A DNA stretch of 64,000 nt, from the NCBI GenBank assembly GCA_043390165.1, contig DAWERM010000001.1:1-64000 (forward strand), in the 5' to 3' direction. The first letter of the stretch is position 1. Each line of letters begins with the position of its first letter. Positions 1 to 8,852 of the stretch are shown here, in pieces. The notes under the pieces are model-generated. The model was not told where the DNA came from. It ran no database searches and saw only the letters and a list, made by a program, of their open reading frames with translations. This stretch comes from Azoamicus viridis (GTDB taxonomy: Bacteria; Pseudomonadota; Gammaproteobacteria; UBA6186; Azoamicaceae). Position numbers and translations under genes: made by a program.

Positions 1-77
1 TTACATATTACATATTACATATTACATATTACATATTACATATTACATATTACATATTACATATTACATATTACATA
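1..77. repeat. 7-bp tandem repeat, 11 perfect copies
   Basis: The unit ttacata is repeated head to tail eleven times without error, starting at the first base of the window, so the array may continue to the left. It is followed by about 70 bases of AT-rich sequence with alternating TA runs before the 3' end of tsaD. The array is non-coding. The unit is far too short and has no spacers, so it is not a CRISPR. It could be a slippage-prone microsatellite or lie at an assembly junction. Confidence 0.95.
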
Positions 78-148
78 CTATATATTATATATATTATTAA
101 TTTGAATGTATTAACTTATATGTAAGTTTTAAAACAAAAAATATATCG

Positions 149-1159
149 TTAAATGTTATCAAAATTTAATCCAGGGTTAACATTTAAATAAAAGTTTTTA
201 TCAAATTTTTTGTCTATATATTTTATATATCCAGTAAAAGCTATCATGGTTCCATTATCTGTACAATGTCTTAATGGAGAAGTATACATTTTAACACCAA
301 TAGAATTAGATAAATTAAATAATTCTTTTCTTAACGACTTATTTGCTGAAACTCCACCTGCTAAAATTAAACTCTTAACATTTGTTATTTTTATTGCAAG
401 TTTGCATTTTCGTGATATTGTTTTTATAATTGTAGACTGAAAATTATATGCTACGGTATTAAAGTCTCTTTTATTTATAAAATCAGAACGTATTTTATTA
501 ATTATAGCAGTTTTTAATCCACTAAAACTAAAGTTCAAATTATCTTTTTTTCCAAGTGGTTTTGGAAAATTGTAATTGCAAAATCGTTTATTTATTAAAG
601 ATGCTTTTTCTATAGAAACACCATTGTAGTATCTAAAATTTAAAGTTCTAGATATTTTGTCAAACGTTTCACCAGCCCCATCATCAATGGTTTCTCCAAT
701 TAATTCATAATTGTGATAATTAAGAACTTTTATAAACATTGTATGAGCACCTGATACTAAAAGAGCTAAACATGGAAACTTTAAATCTTTATTATAAAGA
801 AAAGCTATTAAAATATGTGCTTCTAAATGATTAATACCTATTGATGGTATACCTAAAGAATAAGATAAAGCCTTACCAAAAGATGCTCCTATAAATAAAG
901 ATCCTATTAAACCTGGGCCGTAAGTGTATGCTATTAAATTTATATCTTTTAAAATAATTTTGGATTTTTTCATTGTTAATATAAACAATTTACTTATATT
1001 TTTAATATGATTTCTAGATGCAAGCTCTGGTATTGTTCCTCCATATTTATTATGAATTTTTATTTGGCTATTTGTATTTTCAAAAATGACTTTTTTTTTT
1101 GTATCATATATAGCCACGCTTGTTTCGTCACAAGACGTTTCAATTCCCAATATAATCAT
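149..1159 (-). CDS. tsaD: tRNA N6-adenosine threonylcarbamoyltransferase TsaD
   Basis: TsaD is the Kae1/Gcp-family enzyme that transfers the threonylcarbamoyl group from threonylcarbamoyl-AMP to A37 of ANN-decoding tRNAs, working with TsaB and TsaE in the cytoplasm. The 336-residue length matches the family (E. coli 337). The N-terminus carries the IETSCDET motif of the ASKHA fold. The metal-binding pair in NHLEAH falls at H111 and H115, as in E. coli. GAGETFDKISR and the late CTDNGTMIA segment with its metal-ligand aspartate are present. It is divergent from rpsU, with about 100 bp between the two starts. Confidence 0.96.
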   Translation of the reverse strand: MIILGIETSCDETSVAIYDTKKKVIFENTNSQIKIHNKYGGTIPELASRNHIKNISKLFILTMKKSKIILKDINLIAYTYGPGLIGSLFIGASFGKALSYSLGIPSIGINHLEAHILIAFLYNKDLKFPCLALLVSGAHTMFIKVLNYHNYELIGETIDDGAGETFDKISRTLNFRYYNGVSIEKASLINKRFCNYNFPKPLGKKDNLNFSFSGLKTAIINKIRSDFINKRDFNTVAYNFQSTIIKTISRKCKLAIKITNVKSLILAGGVSANKSLRKELFNLSNSIGVKMYTSPLRHCTDNGTMIAFTGYIKYIDKKFDKNFYLNVNPGLNFDNI

Positions 1160-1258
1160 TAATTTACTCTAATATTTATATTTTATTTATATAATAACTT
1201 GAAATATTTGTAAAGTTCTTTAAAATACTAATTATTAAACAATAATTTGAGATTATAA

Positions 1259-1480
1259 ATGCCTAGTATTACTATAAAAGAAAATGAATCTTTAGATTTT
1301 GCTATAAGACGTTTAAAACGCTCTGTAGAAAAGGCTGGATTACCAAAAGAATTGAGAAAAAGAGAATTTTATGAACCGCCGTCAAAGATACGTAAAAGAA
1401 ACATAGCAGCTGCTAAAAAAAGACTCCTAAAAAAAACATTAAGAGAAAAGTCATCTAACAAAAGAGCAAATAAAATTTAG
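1259..1480 (+). CDS. rpsU: 30S ribosomal protein S21
   Basis: S21 is a small basic protein of the 30S platform involved in initiation. The 73-residue product starts MPSITIKENESLDFAIRRLK and has a lysine/arginine-rich C-terminus, matching S21 in length and pattern. It is the first gene of the rpsU-dnaG-rpoD macromolecular synthesis operon, whose order is as in E. coli. dnaG begins 13 bases after its stop. The Shine-Dalgarno is weak (ttgaga). Confidence 0.95.
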   Translation: MPSITIKENESLDFAIRRLKRSVEKAGLPKELRKREFYEPPSKIRKRNIAAAKKRLLKKTLREKSSNKRANKI

Positions 1481-1493
1481 ATTATTTAAAGCC

Positions 1494-3281
1494 ATGACAA
1501 AATATGTTGAGAAGGATTTTGTTTCTAAACTATTGAGTGAAATTAATATAATAGAATTAATTAATGATACAATTGAGCTAAAAAAAAAGGGTAAATATTA
1601 TTTCGGTTTATGTCCTTTTCATGATGAAAAGACTTCTTCATTTATTGTTAGTGAAGAAAGGAAACAGTATTATTGTTTCGGATGTGGTTGTAAAGGTGAT
1701 GTATTTCAATTTTTCATGAATTATAAAAACATAAGTTTTATTGAATCTGTAAAATTAATAGCTGACTTTTTTTCCATTAAATTACCTGAAAATAGTAACG
1801 GTAATAATAATGTGTTCAAAAAGAAAATAGACTACTATTCATTGATGAATAGTATTACATTTTTTTATAATACAAATTTAAAAGATTGCTTATTATCGAA
1901 AAATAAAATATACAATTTTTGTTCGATGAGAAATTTATCTATTAATATTTTAAATCAATTTAATGTAGGTTTTGGATCTGGAAAATACTTAAACAAAAAT
2001 GTTAATATTGATATTAATGGTAGTCTTGATAGTATTGTTTTAAATGAACTTAAAAGTTTTGAATTAGTAGTTAATAAAAATAAAATAATTTTTGATAGGT
2101 TTAGAAATAGGATCATTTTTCCAATTAAAAATGAACATAATTGTATTATAGGTTTTGGTGGTAGAGTAATAGATGAGAATTTAAAACCTAAATATATTAA
2201 TTCATCTGATTCTTTTTTTTTTCACAAAAGTGATATTTTATATGGATTATATGAAGCAAAAAAATGTGAGTTATTTTATAAGCAAATCATAGTTGTTGAA
2301 GGTTTTTTTGATGTTATTAATTTACATCAAAATGGAATTAAAAATGTTGTTTCTACATTAGGCACATCGTTAACAATGGATCATTTGAAATTATTAAAAT
2401 CTCTTACAAAAGAGATTATATTTTGTTATGATGGCGATGTTGCTGGATTGTCAGCTGCATGGAGATCAGCAAATATATGTTTATTTAATTTTTCGAATGA
2501 AATTTCTATTAGGTTTGCTTTTTTACAAAGAAATGAAGATCCTGATTCTTTCATTAGGTTAAGTAGTAAAAGTAAATTTTTAAAGTTACTATCTAAATCA
2601 ATATCAATATTTGATTATGTTTTTAAAAATATTTCATTAAGTTTTGATTTAAATACAATAGATGGTAGATTTAATTTTACACAAAAAATAATAGATTTAT
2701 TTAAACATATTTCTAGTGATATTTGTAAAAAGTTAATTTATGATCATATAAATAATTTTTTCCAATTAAGTCATGATGAACTTGGTAATTCAAGAGATAG
2801 TGGTAATAATGCTAAAAATAATAATTTTAATTTACATATAAGTTTTATAAATAATAAAAATTATAATGATTTTATATTATCACCATGTATTAAAGCTTCT
2901 ATTTTATTAATTAGAAGTAGAATATTGTTATTAGAATTAGAAAAATTTAATTTTTTTGTTAAATTATTTTCTGTCTTCGATTATGATTTTTCTTTAAATT
3001 TTACGGCAGTGAATTTTTTTGAGAATTTAAAATTTTTATTTGATGATGATTTATGTGTTTTTATAAAAATTGCATTCACTTTTAGATCTGATATAAATAT
3101 AAGTATATTTGACTTAGGAAAAAAAATATCTGATAGGCTTAGATTTTTAAGTCATGACTTTGTTAGCATTGTAGATTCTATTCCATTAGATGGAATTAAA
3201 ATAGAATTTTTAGATACGTTGAATATTATATTGAAAGATAATTATGATAATAGGAAGATAAATAAATTAATATTAAAATAG
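1494..3281 (+). CDS. dnaG: DNA primase DnaG
   Basis: DnaG synthesises RNA primers for Okazaki fragments and acts with the DnaB helicase, also encoded here. The N-terminal zinc ribbon is intact: C40, H43, C61 and C64 in the CPFH...CFGC pattern. The central catalytic domain has the RNA polymerase motif, and the TOPRIM motifs VVEGFFDV and CYDGDVAGL supply the metal-binding acidic residues. The C-terminal helicase-binding region (after about residue 430) is strongly diverged. Length is 595 aa (E. coli 581). It is the second gene of the conserved operon. Confidence 0.97.
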   Translation: MTKYVEKDFVSKLLSEINIIELINDTIELKKKGKYYFGLCPFHDEKTSSFIVSEERKQYYCFGCGCKGDVFQFFMNYKNISFIESVKLIADFFSIKLPENSNGNNNVFKKKIDYYSLMNSITFFYNTNLKDCLLSKNKIYNFCSMRNLSINILNQFNVGFGSGKYLNKNVNIDINGSLDSIVLNELKSFELVVNKNKIIFDRFRNRIIFPIKNEHNCIIGFGGRVIDENLKPKYINSSDSFFFHKSDILYGLYEAKKCELFYKQIIVVEGFFDVINLHQNGIKNVVSTLGTSLTMDHLKLLKSLTKEIIFCYDGDVAGLSAAWRSANICLFNFSNEISIRFAFLQRNEDPDSFIRLSSKSKFLKLLSKSISIFDYVFKNISLSFDLNTIDGRFNFTQKIIDLFKHISSDICKKLIYDHINNFFQLSHDELGNSRDSGNNAKNNNFNLHISFINNKNYNDFILSPCIKASILLIRSRILLLELEKFNFFVKLFSVFDYDFSLNFTAVNFFENLKFLFDDDLCVFIKIAFTFRSDINISIFDLGKKISDRLRFLSHDFVSIVDSIPLDGIKIEFLDTLNIILKDNYDNRKINKLILK

Positions 3282-3363
3282 AATAATAAGTTTGTATAAT
3301 TAATTTATTTTTTACATTTACTTGTTTGGTAAATTTTTCATATGTTTAATTAAAGGTAAATTT

Positions 3364-5001
3364 ATGTATAATTTTGATTCAGAATATTTAAGTGAACATA
3401 AAGATAGCGATGCTTCTTTAATAGAATTAGATAAAGAAATAGACAAGATTTCTATGGATAATGGTACTCTTGTTTTTGTAAGTGATGATATCATTTCTAA
3501 AGTTAAGGATCCTGTAAGAATGTACATGAAGGAAATGGGAAATGTTGAACTTTTAACAAGACAGGGAGAAATTTCTATTGCTAAAAGGATAGAAGAAGGA
3601 ATTAAAAGTATTATTTTTACTTTTGCTCAATATCCTAAAATATTAAATATTATAATTGAAGATTATAATAGAGTTAAATTTGGTTTTATAAAGTTTTCTG
3701 ATTTAATGGGAGGTTTTTTAGATGAAGGTGATTTTTTTATAGAAAATGCAAATAAATATAATATAGAAAATTGCAATTTAGATTTATATTTAGATAATAA
3801 AAAAATAAGAAAAATTTTTGATGAGCTTGTATTTTTAATAGTTGAATCTCAATTAATAGAAAAAAAATATGGCAGAAGTGATAGAAAAACGCAAGAAATG
3901 TTTAAAAAGCTTGGGTATTTTTTAGTTTTATTTAAATGGTCTTCTGGTATAATAGATAAATTAATGAATAATATGAGAGAATTACTAGAAAAAGTTAAGA
4001 TACAAGAACAGATTATAATGGATCTTTGTGTAGAAAAGTCTGATATGTCGCATAGAATTTTTGTTGAGTCTTTTTTTAACAATGAAACTAATCTTTTATG
4101 GATAGATAATTGTGTTAAAAACAATAATATTTGCTTTGATAACATAAGTAATTATAAAGAGGATGTTCTTTTAGCTCAAAAAAAAATGTGCGAATTTGAG
4201 AAAAAAATAGGTTTAAAAATAATAGAGATTAAAGAGCTAAATAGAAATATTTCTATAGGAGAAGCTCAGGCAAGAATTGCAAAGAAAGAGGTAGTTGAAG
4301 CTAATCTTAGATTAGTTATTTCTATAGCAAAAAAATATACTAATCGTGGATTGCAATTTCTGGATTTAATACAAGAAGGAAATATAGGGCTTATGAAGGC
4401 TGTTGATAAATTTGAATATAGAAGAGGATATAAGTTTTCAACTTATGCTACATGGTGGATAAGACAAGCAATAACAAGGTCTATAGCTGATCAAGCAAGA
4501 ACTATTAGAATACCTGTTCATATGATAGAAACCATAAATAAATTGAATAGAATAATACGACAAATTTTACAAGAAGAAGGGAGAGAAGCAACACCAGAAG
4601 AATTGAGCAAATATATGGGGATGTCAGAAAGTAAAATCAGAAAGATAATTAAGATAGCAAAAGAACCAATATCTATGGAAACACCTATAGGTGATGATGA
4701 AGATTCTTATTTAGGTGATTTTATAGAAGATAGTTCAGCTGTGTCTCCATTAGAGTTTGCAAAGAGAGAAAATTTAAAAGAAATGGTTAGAAAGGTTTTG
4801 AATAAGCTTACATCTAGAGAAGCTAAGGTATTGATGATGCGGTTTGGCATTGGAATGAACACTGATCATACATTAGAAGAAATAGGAAAACAATTTGATG
4901 TAACTAGAGAAAGAATTAGGCAAATAGAAGCTAAGGCTTTAAGAAAGTTGCGTAAGCCTAGTAGCACTCAACAATTAAAAAGTTTTTCTGAAGAAAGTTG
5001 A
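3364..5001 (+). CDS. rpoD: RNA polymerase sigma factor RpoD (sigma-70)
   Basis: This is the primary sigma factor. I chose the ATG at 3364 (545 aa) because AAAGG lies 7 bases upstream; a TTG at 3322 would add 14 residues without support. Region 1.2 (DPVRMYMKEMG...LTRQGEI), the non-conserved insert, regions 2.3-2.4 (FSTYATWWIRQAITRSIADQ), region 3 and region 4.2 (TLEEIGKQFDVTRERIRQIE) are all clear. The stretch before region 1.2 has only about 50 residues with no recognisable region 1.1, so the auto-inhibitory domain seems reduced or lost. Third gene of the rpsU-dnaG-rpoD operon. Confidence 0.97.
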   Translation: MYNFDSEYLSEHKDSDASLIELDKEIDKISMDNGTLVFVSDDIISKVKDPVRMYMKEMGNVELLTRQGEISIAKRIEEGIKSIIFTFAQYPKILNIIIEDYNRVKFGFIKFSDLMGGFLDEGDFFIENANKYNIENCNLDLYLDNKKIRKIFDELVFLIVESQLIEKKYGRSDRKTQEMFKKLGYFLVLFKWSSGIIDKLMNNMRELLEKVKIQEQIIMDLCVEKSDMSHRIFVESFFNNETNLLWIDNCVKNNNICFDNISNYKEDVLLAQKKMCEFEKKIGLKIIEIKELNRNISIGEAQARIAKKEVVEANLRLVISIAKKYTNRGLQFLDLIQEGNIGLMKAVDKFEYRRGYKFSTYATWWIRQAITRSIADQARTIRIPVHMIETINKLNRIIRQILQEEGREATPEELSKYMGMSESKIRKIIKIAKEPISMETPIGDDEDSYLGDFIEDSSAVSPLEFAKRENLKEMVRKVLNKLTSREAKVLMMRFGIGMNTDHTLEEIGKQFDVTRERIRQIEAKALRKLRKPSSTQQLKSFSEES

Positions 5002-5050
5002 TTATAATAAAAATTATATGTTATAATACAGAAAAGTTTTGTGTTTATTA

Positions 5051-5124
<74 letters not shown>

Positions 5125-5163
5125 TTTAAAAAAGTTTTGTGTAGCTTGTGATAATGAGCATTT

Positions 5164-6444
5164 ATGAAAGATGATAATAATCTTGAAATGTGTAATTTGT
5201 TGTGTGATATGGACGGTAAGATTTTACATATAGATGGTGATTGCGAATTTTTTTTTGGGTATTCTAGTGTTGAAATTATCAGCGACAGGCGTGTCTTTAA
5301 TTTATTTTATAAAAATTCCATTATAGAGTTTATTGATAAATTTAATGGTATTTTTAGTGATCATTTAAATAATAATTGTATTTTTTCTGATGGTGATTTT
5401 TATTGTTTACATAAGAATGGTGTTGTTTTCCTTGTTAATGTTACTTTTGTAAGGAATTCTGAGTTTCTGTCTATATTTTTTAAAAAATATAACACTACTA
5501 GCAAAGTTTTAATTGATAAAAGTTATTTTTTTAGAAAACTTAACATAATAATAAGAGGGAAATTTTTATTGGGAAGTATTATACCTGTAATTTTTAGCAT
5601 TTTGTATTCCGTTGGAAGGTTTGATGAAAATTCTATGTTTATTTCTTTTTTATCTATTATTGGAGTTTTATTTTTTCATATCGCTGCAAATACTTTTAAT
5701 GATTATTTTGATTGGAAAAGTAATAGAGATAAATTGAATAAAGATTACGTTTTATTTAGTACAGGAGGAAGTAGAGCAATAGATTTTAATTTTATTACTG
5801 ATAAAGGCATGTTAATCATTTCAATAATTAGTTTTATTATAGTTGGTTTAATTGGTTTTTATATTTCTTACGTAAGAGGTTATGTTGTACTTTGCATTGG
5901 ATTGTTTACTGCGTTTTCTATTTATTTTTATTCTGCCTCACCAGTTCATTTTGCTAGCAGGTACGGTATGGGTGAGTTTTTACATATAATTTGTTTAGGA
6001 CCATTATTGCTTGTGGGTAGTGTTTTTTCAATTGTTGGGTATTTTAGATTTTGCGATTTGCTTATAGGATTTCCGTTTGGACTTTTGATAACTGGATGTT
6101 TATTGATGAATGAATATCCTGATTCTAAAGCTGACTTATTGAGTGGAAAGATTAATTTGGCTGTTTTATTAGGAAGTAAATATATTCCATATTTATTTTT
6201 ATTTTTTGTAATATTGTCTTATCTGATAATTTTATTTGGTATAATTGGGAATTGTTTTACTTATTTTTATTTATTTACTTTCAGTATTTTACCATATGTA
6301 ATAAGATCTGTTTTTGTAATATCTAAAATAGGAACTAGTAGAGTAAGTATTTTAGAAGCTTGTTCCAGAAGTTTAAATATTTATTTATTTTTTAGTTTAT
6401 TATTGATTTTTTCTAGAATTTCGGAATTGATTTTTTTAAAATAA
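5164..6444 (+). CDS. UbiA-family (MenA-like) prenyltransferase with N-terminal PAS-like domain
   Basis: Residues from about 125 to the end form a polytopic membrane protein of the UbiA superfamily. The first aspartate motif is NTFNDYFDWKSNRD, and the second region NEYPDSKADLLSGK resembles MenA (dihydroxynaphthoate prenyltransferase) more than UbiA or cytochrome-assembly CyoE. About eight hydrophobic segments follow. Residues 1 to about 115 are soluble and look like a PAS sensor domain: DGKILHIDGDCEFFFGYSSVEI is typical of a PAS start, and HKNGVVFLVNVTF of its last strands. The fusion is unusual. The product may be a quinone or other prenylated compound; the substrate cannot be read from sequence. 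It lies between two tRNA genes. Confidence 0.75.
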   Translation: MKDDNNLEMCNLLCDMDGKILHIDGDCEFFFGYSSVEIISDRRVFNLFYKNSIIEFIDKFNGIFSDHLNNNCIFSDGDFYCLHKNGVVFLVNVTFVRNSEFLSIFFKKYNTTSKVLIDKSYFFRKLNIIIRGKFLLGSIIPVIFSILYSVGRFDENSMFISFLSIIGVLFFHIAANTFNDYFDWKSNRDKLNKDYVLFSTGGSRAIDFNFITDKGMLIISIISFIIVGLIGFYISYVRGYVVLCIGLFTAFSIYFYSASPVHFASRYGMGEFLHIICLGPLLLVGSVFSIVGYFRFCDLLIGFPFGLLITGCLLMNEYPDSKADLLSGKINLAVLLGSKYIPYLFLFFVILSYLIILFGIIGNCFTYFYLFTFSILPYVIRSVFVISKIGTSRVSILEACSRSLNIYLFFSLLLIFSRISELIFLK

Positions 6445-6471
6445 TGAATTAACCTAATGATGTTTAATATT

Positions 6472-6544
6472 TCCCCGGTAGCTCAGTAGGTAGAGCAAGT
6501 GGCTGTTAACCACTGGGTCAGCGGTTCGAGTCCGTTCCGGGGAG
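6472..6544 (+). tRNA. tRNA-Asn (GTT)
   Basis: Acceptor TCCCCGG pairs with CCGGGGA and the discriminator is G. The anticodon loop CTGTTAA gives anticodon GTT. The T arm is GCGG-TTCGAGT-CCGT. No CCA is encoded. The 3' end lies two bases from the stop codon of the convergent rsmJ gene. Confidence 0.95.
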
Positions 6545-6546
6545 CT

Positions 6547-7179
6547 TTATGTTTGATATATGTCAAATCTAATTTTTGATCCGATAATTTGGTACGTTGG
6601 TTTTTTGTTTGTTATAAATTTTGAATAAATTTTTCTTTTAACGATTATTTTTTTGGTTTTTGTTAATGCTAAATTGAATAATTCTTTATATTCATTTGTA
6701 TTACTGCCTATAAGTTTTATTATTGATATATCTTTTTTTGGTAATGAATTTTTTTTATATATAGGGAAAATTGGATCAATATAAATTATATCTGGTAGTT
6801 TTTTTTTTTTAAGAGACGATATTATTTCAATTGAATTTCCATATTTTATATCTATGTTTTTTGCTAGAGCTTTTATTTTTTTATTTTTTTTTAAGTTGTT
6901 TTTTATGAGGTGTATTATTATTGGTTTTTTTTCGATTAGTTTTATTTTATGACCTAGCGATGCGAGTATTAATGAGTCTGTGCCTAATCCTCCAGTTGCG
7001 TCTATTATAGTGTATTTGTCGTTGTTTCTATTTAACACTGTCTTTGCTAGAAGTTCTTTTTTAGGATTATTTAGTCTTTTAAGTAGATTTTTTTTAACAG
7101 TACTTATGAGTATTTTTTTTATTACATTTTCTTTTAAAAAAAATATTGTGTTTATGTTTTTTTTTATATAAAAGATCAT
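6547..7179 (-). CDS. rsmJ: 16S rRNA (guanine-1516-N2)-methyltransferase RsmJ
   Basis: RsmJ is a SAM-dependent enzyme that methylates G1516 of 16S rRNA. Motif I is IDATGGLGTDSLILASLG, matching the RsmJ DATAGLGRDAFVLAS pattern. The catalytic-region motif PDIIYIDPIFPIYKKNSL matches the family's YLDPMFP..KKSAL, and the C-terminus ends in RFDIY as in E. coli. At 210 aa it is about 40 residues shorter than E. coli RsmJ, missing much of the N-terminal lobe. Its ATG overlaps the stop of the upstream permease gene (ATGA at 7176-7179), so the two are probably translationally coupled. Confidence 0.88.
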   Translation of the reverse strand: MIFYIKKNINTIFFLKENVIKKILISTVKKNLLKRLNNPKKELLAKTVLNRNNDKYTIIDATGGLGTDSLILASLGHKIKLIEKKPIIIHLIKNNLKKNKKIKALAKNIDIKYGNSIEIISSLKKKKLPDIIYIDPIFPIYKKNSLPKKDISIIKLIGSNTNEYKELFNLALTKTKKIIVKRKIYSKFITNKKPTYQIIGSKIRFDIYQT

Positions 7180-8387
7180 ACAATTATTAAGATGTAGGTT
7201 TCTTGTATTACTACGTATATAAAAAATAGAAATGTGATGGCAAGTAATGTTTTTCCACCAATTAATATAAATTTACTTTTTATTTTTAATTTATATCTTC
7301 CTTGCCATACCATTATTGGTGGTATAATTCCTAAAAGAATTGACACTAATATTCCACTAAATTTGAGTATTAATGTAAATCCAATAGCAAAATAAGTTGC
7401 AAATATTATTGGAGGAATGGTTGTTATTATTGTTAGTGCTATTTTATTATATATTTTATTTTTTTTTATATTTAGACTATCAGATAAAATATCATTTAAT
7501 CCCAACATTACACCGATTGTTGATGTAAGTATTGATAATATAGAAAATAACAAAATTAAATTAGACATTGTAGTTGTATTTAGTATGTTTTCTATAAAAT
7601 ATATAAACATTATATCGAAGTTATCTTCAGTATCTTTTAATTTTAGTAAGCTAAATTCTCCATCTTTTGGGAAGATTCCTAGTATAGCCATTTGCCATAT
7701 TATATATACTACCAATGGTATTATACTGCCAATTATTATTGAATAGAATAAGTCACGTATATTTTTTTTTAAGTGTGTAGCAAGTGTTGGTATTATTATG
7801 CAAAATCCGAATGATGTTATTATTAATGATATATTTTTACTAATATTATTTGTTTCAAATGTCTTTAAAGAATTTATATTTATTTTAGGGATGCACATAA
7901 TAATTAGTATTGTATATATAATTAATAATGCTAAAGATAAATGGTAGTTTACTTTATCTATGGATATTTCTTTATAAAACGTTATTTTTAAATTCAATAT
8001 TATAAAAAATATAGCGCAAATATATTGTATGTTAATGATATTTACTTTTTCTATTAAAATTTTTTTTAGCCAGTTGTCATATGCGTATATATATGCGCTT
8101 ATAAGTGAATACAACAATAAAATATATATTACTGATATAAATATTTTCCATTTAAATCCCAATATTTGGTCTACCATTGTTATTATATTTGTATTTTTCT
8201 TAAACCATAAAGCTACTTCTAACATAAATAATGAACTGATGGTCATAAACATCCAACATATTATGAACAATATGTTAGATAAAAAAAAACCATTCTGCAC
8301 GGTTGCGCATGGTAATGCCAGTATACCACCACCTATTGCAGTGCAGCTTATTAATAATACGCTGCTTATAATTTTGTTTATTTGCAT
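7176..8387 (-). CDS. Aromatic amino-acid permease (HAAAP family, TyrP/Mtr-like)
   Basis: This is an inner-membrane carrier of 403 aa with about eleven hydrophobic segments. The N-terminal SCTAIGGGILALP motif in the first membrane helix is typical of the tryptophan/tyrosine permease family (AAAP superfamily), which imports aromatic amino acids with protons. The open frame runs 20 codons further upstream, but that part is antisense-free readthrough of tRNA-Ser sequence, so I start at the ATG at 8387. Followed by rsmJ with a 4-base overlap. In a reduced symbiont it would supply an amino acid from the host; the exact substrate is inferred only. Confidence 0.85.
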   Translation of the reverse strand: MQINKIISSVLLISCTAIGGGILALPCATVQNGFFLSNILFIICWMFMTISSLFMLEVALWFKKNTNIITMVDQILGFKWKIFISVIYILLLYSLISAYIYAYDNWLKKILIEKVNIINIQYICAIFFIILNLKITFYKEISIDKVNYHLSLALLIIYTILIIMCIPKININSLKTFETNNISKNISLIITSFGFCIIIPTLATHLKKNIRDLFYSIIIGSIIPLVVYIIWQMAILGIFPKDGEFSLLKLKDTEDNFDIMFIYFIENILNTTTMSNLILLFSILSILTSTIGVMLGLNDILSDSLNIKKNKIYNKIALTIITTIPPIIFATYFAIGFTLILKFSGILVSILLGIIPPIMVWQGRYKLKIKSKFILIGGKTLLAITFLFFIYVVIQETYILIIV

Positions 8388-8402
8388 TTTATTTTTATTT
8401 TT

Positions 8403-8488
8403 AGGAGAGAGAGGGATTCGAACCCTCGGTACATAAAATGTACACAAGCTTTCCAGGCGTGCTCCTTAAGCCACTCGGACACCTCTCC
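8403..8488 (-). tRNA. tRNA-Ser (GGA)
   Basis: A class II tRNA with a long variable arm (GTACAT-TTT-ATGTAC stem-loop). Acceptor GGAGAGG pairs with TCTCTCC (last pair G-U), and the T arm is GAGGG-TTCGAAT-CCCTC. The anticodon loop CTGGAAA gives GGA. Two oddities: the anticodon stem CACGC/GCTTG has a C-U mismatch at its middle pair, and the base after the acceptor is T, not the G usual for bacterial tRNA-Ser. No CCA is encoded. Confidence 0.92.
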
Positions 8489-8492
8489 ATTA

Positions 8493-8852
8493 TTATGGTT
8501 TTTTTATTATTTTTTCTTTTATCCTTGCTGCTTTACCAGTTAATTTTCTGATATAATATATCTTTGCTTTTCTTATGAGTCCTATTTTTTTTACTTCTAT
8601 TGAATTAATATTTGGACTATGTAATTGGAATAGTTTTTCAATTCCTTCATTTAAAGATATTTTTCTTAAAGTAAACGTAGAACCTATTCCGTTATTATGC
8701 CTTGCTATTACTATTCCTTCGAAATGTTGTTTTCTATTTTTTGATTTGTTATCAATTATATTAGTACTAACACAAACTGTATCACCTGTTTTAAATTTAG
8801 GTATATCTTTTTTAATTTGAATACTTTCTATTTTTTTTATTATATTTTTCAT
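8493..8852 (-). CDS. rplS: 50S ribosomal protein L19
   Basis: L19 sits at the 30S-50S interface. The 119-residue protein begins MKNIIKKIESIQIKKDIPKF and contains FKTGDTVCV, FEGIVIARHNNGIGSTFTLRK and the RKAKIYYIRKLTGKAARIKE tail, all diagnostic. It is the last gene of the rpsP-rimM-trmD-rplS operon. Its start overlaps the end of trmD by 41 bases, an unusually long overlap that is real because both ends match their families. Confidence 0.96.
   Translation of the reverse strand: MKNIIKKIESIQIKKDIPKFKTGDTVCVSTNIIDNKSKNRKQHFEGIVIARHNNGIGSTFTLRKISLNEGIEKLFQLHSPNINSIEVKKIGLIRKAKIYYIRKLTGKAARIKEKIIKKP

Noticed and set aside
1..77. CRISPR array
   Set aside because: The 7-bp unit has no spacers and no cas genes are near; it is a simple tandem repeat.
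5164..6444. EboC, the UbiA-like member of the ebo cluster
   Set aside because: The motifs NTFNDYFDWKSNRD and NEYPDSKAD are MenA-like, it is 21 kb from eboDE and it has an added PAS-like domain.
8388..8447. 20-codon N-terminal extension of the aromatic permease
   Set aside because: The frame runs through the 3' half of tRNA-Ser; the peptide has no permease match and a normal ATG follows at 8387.
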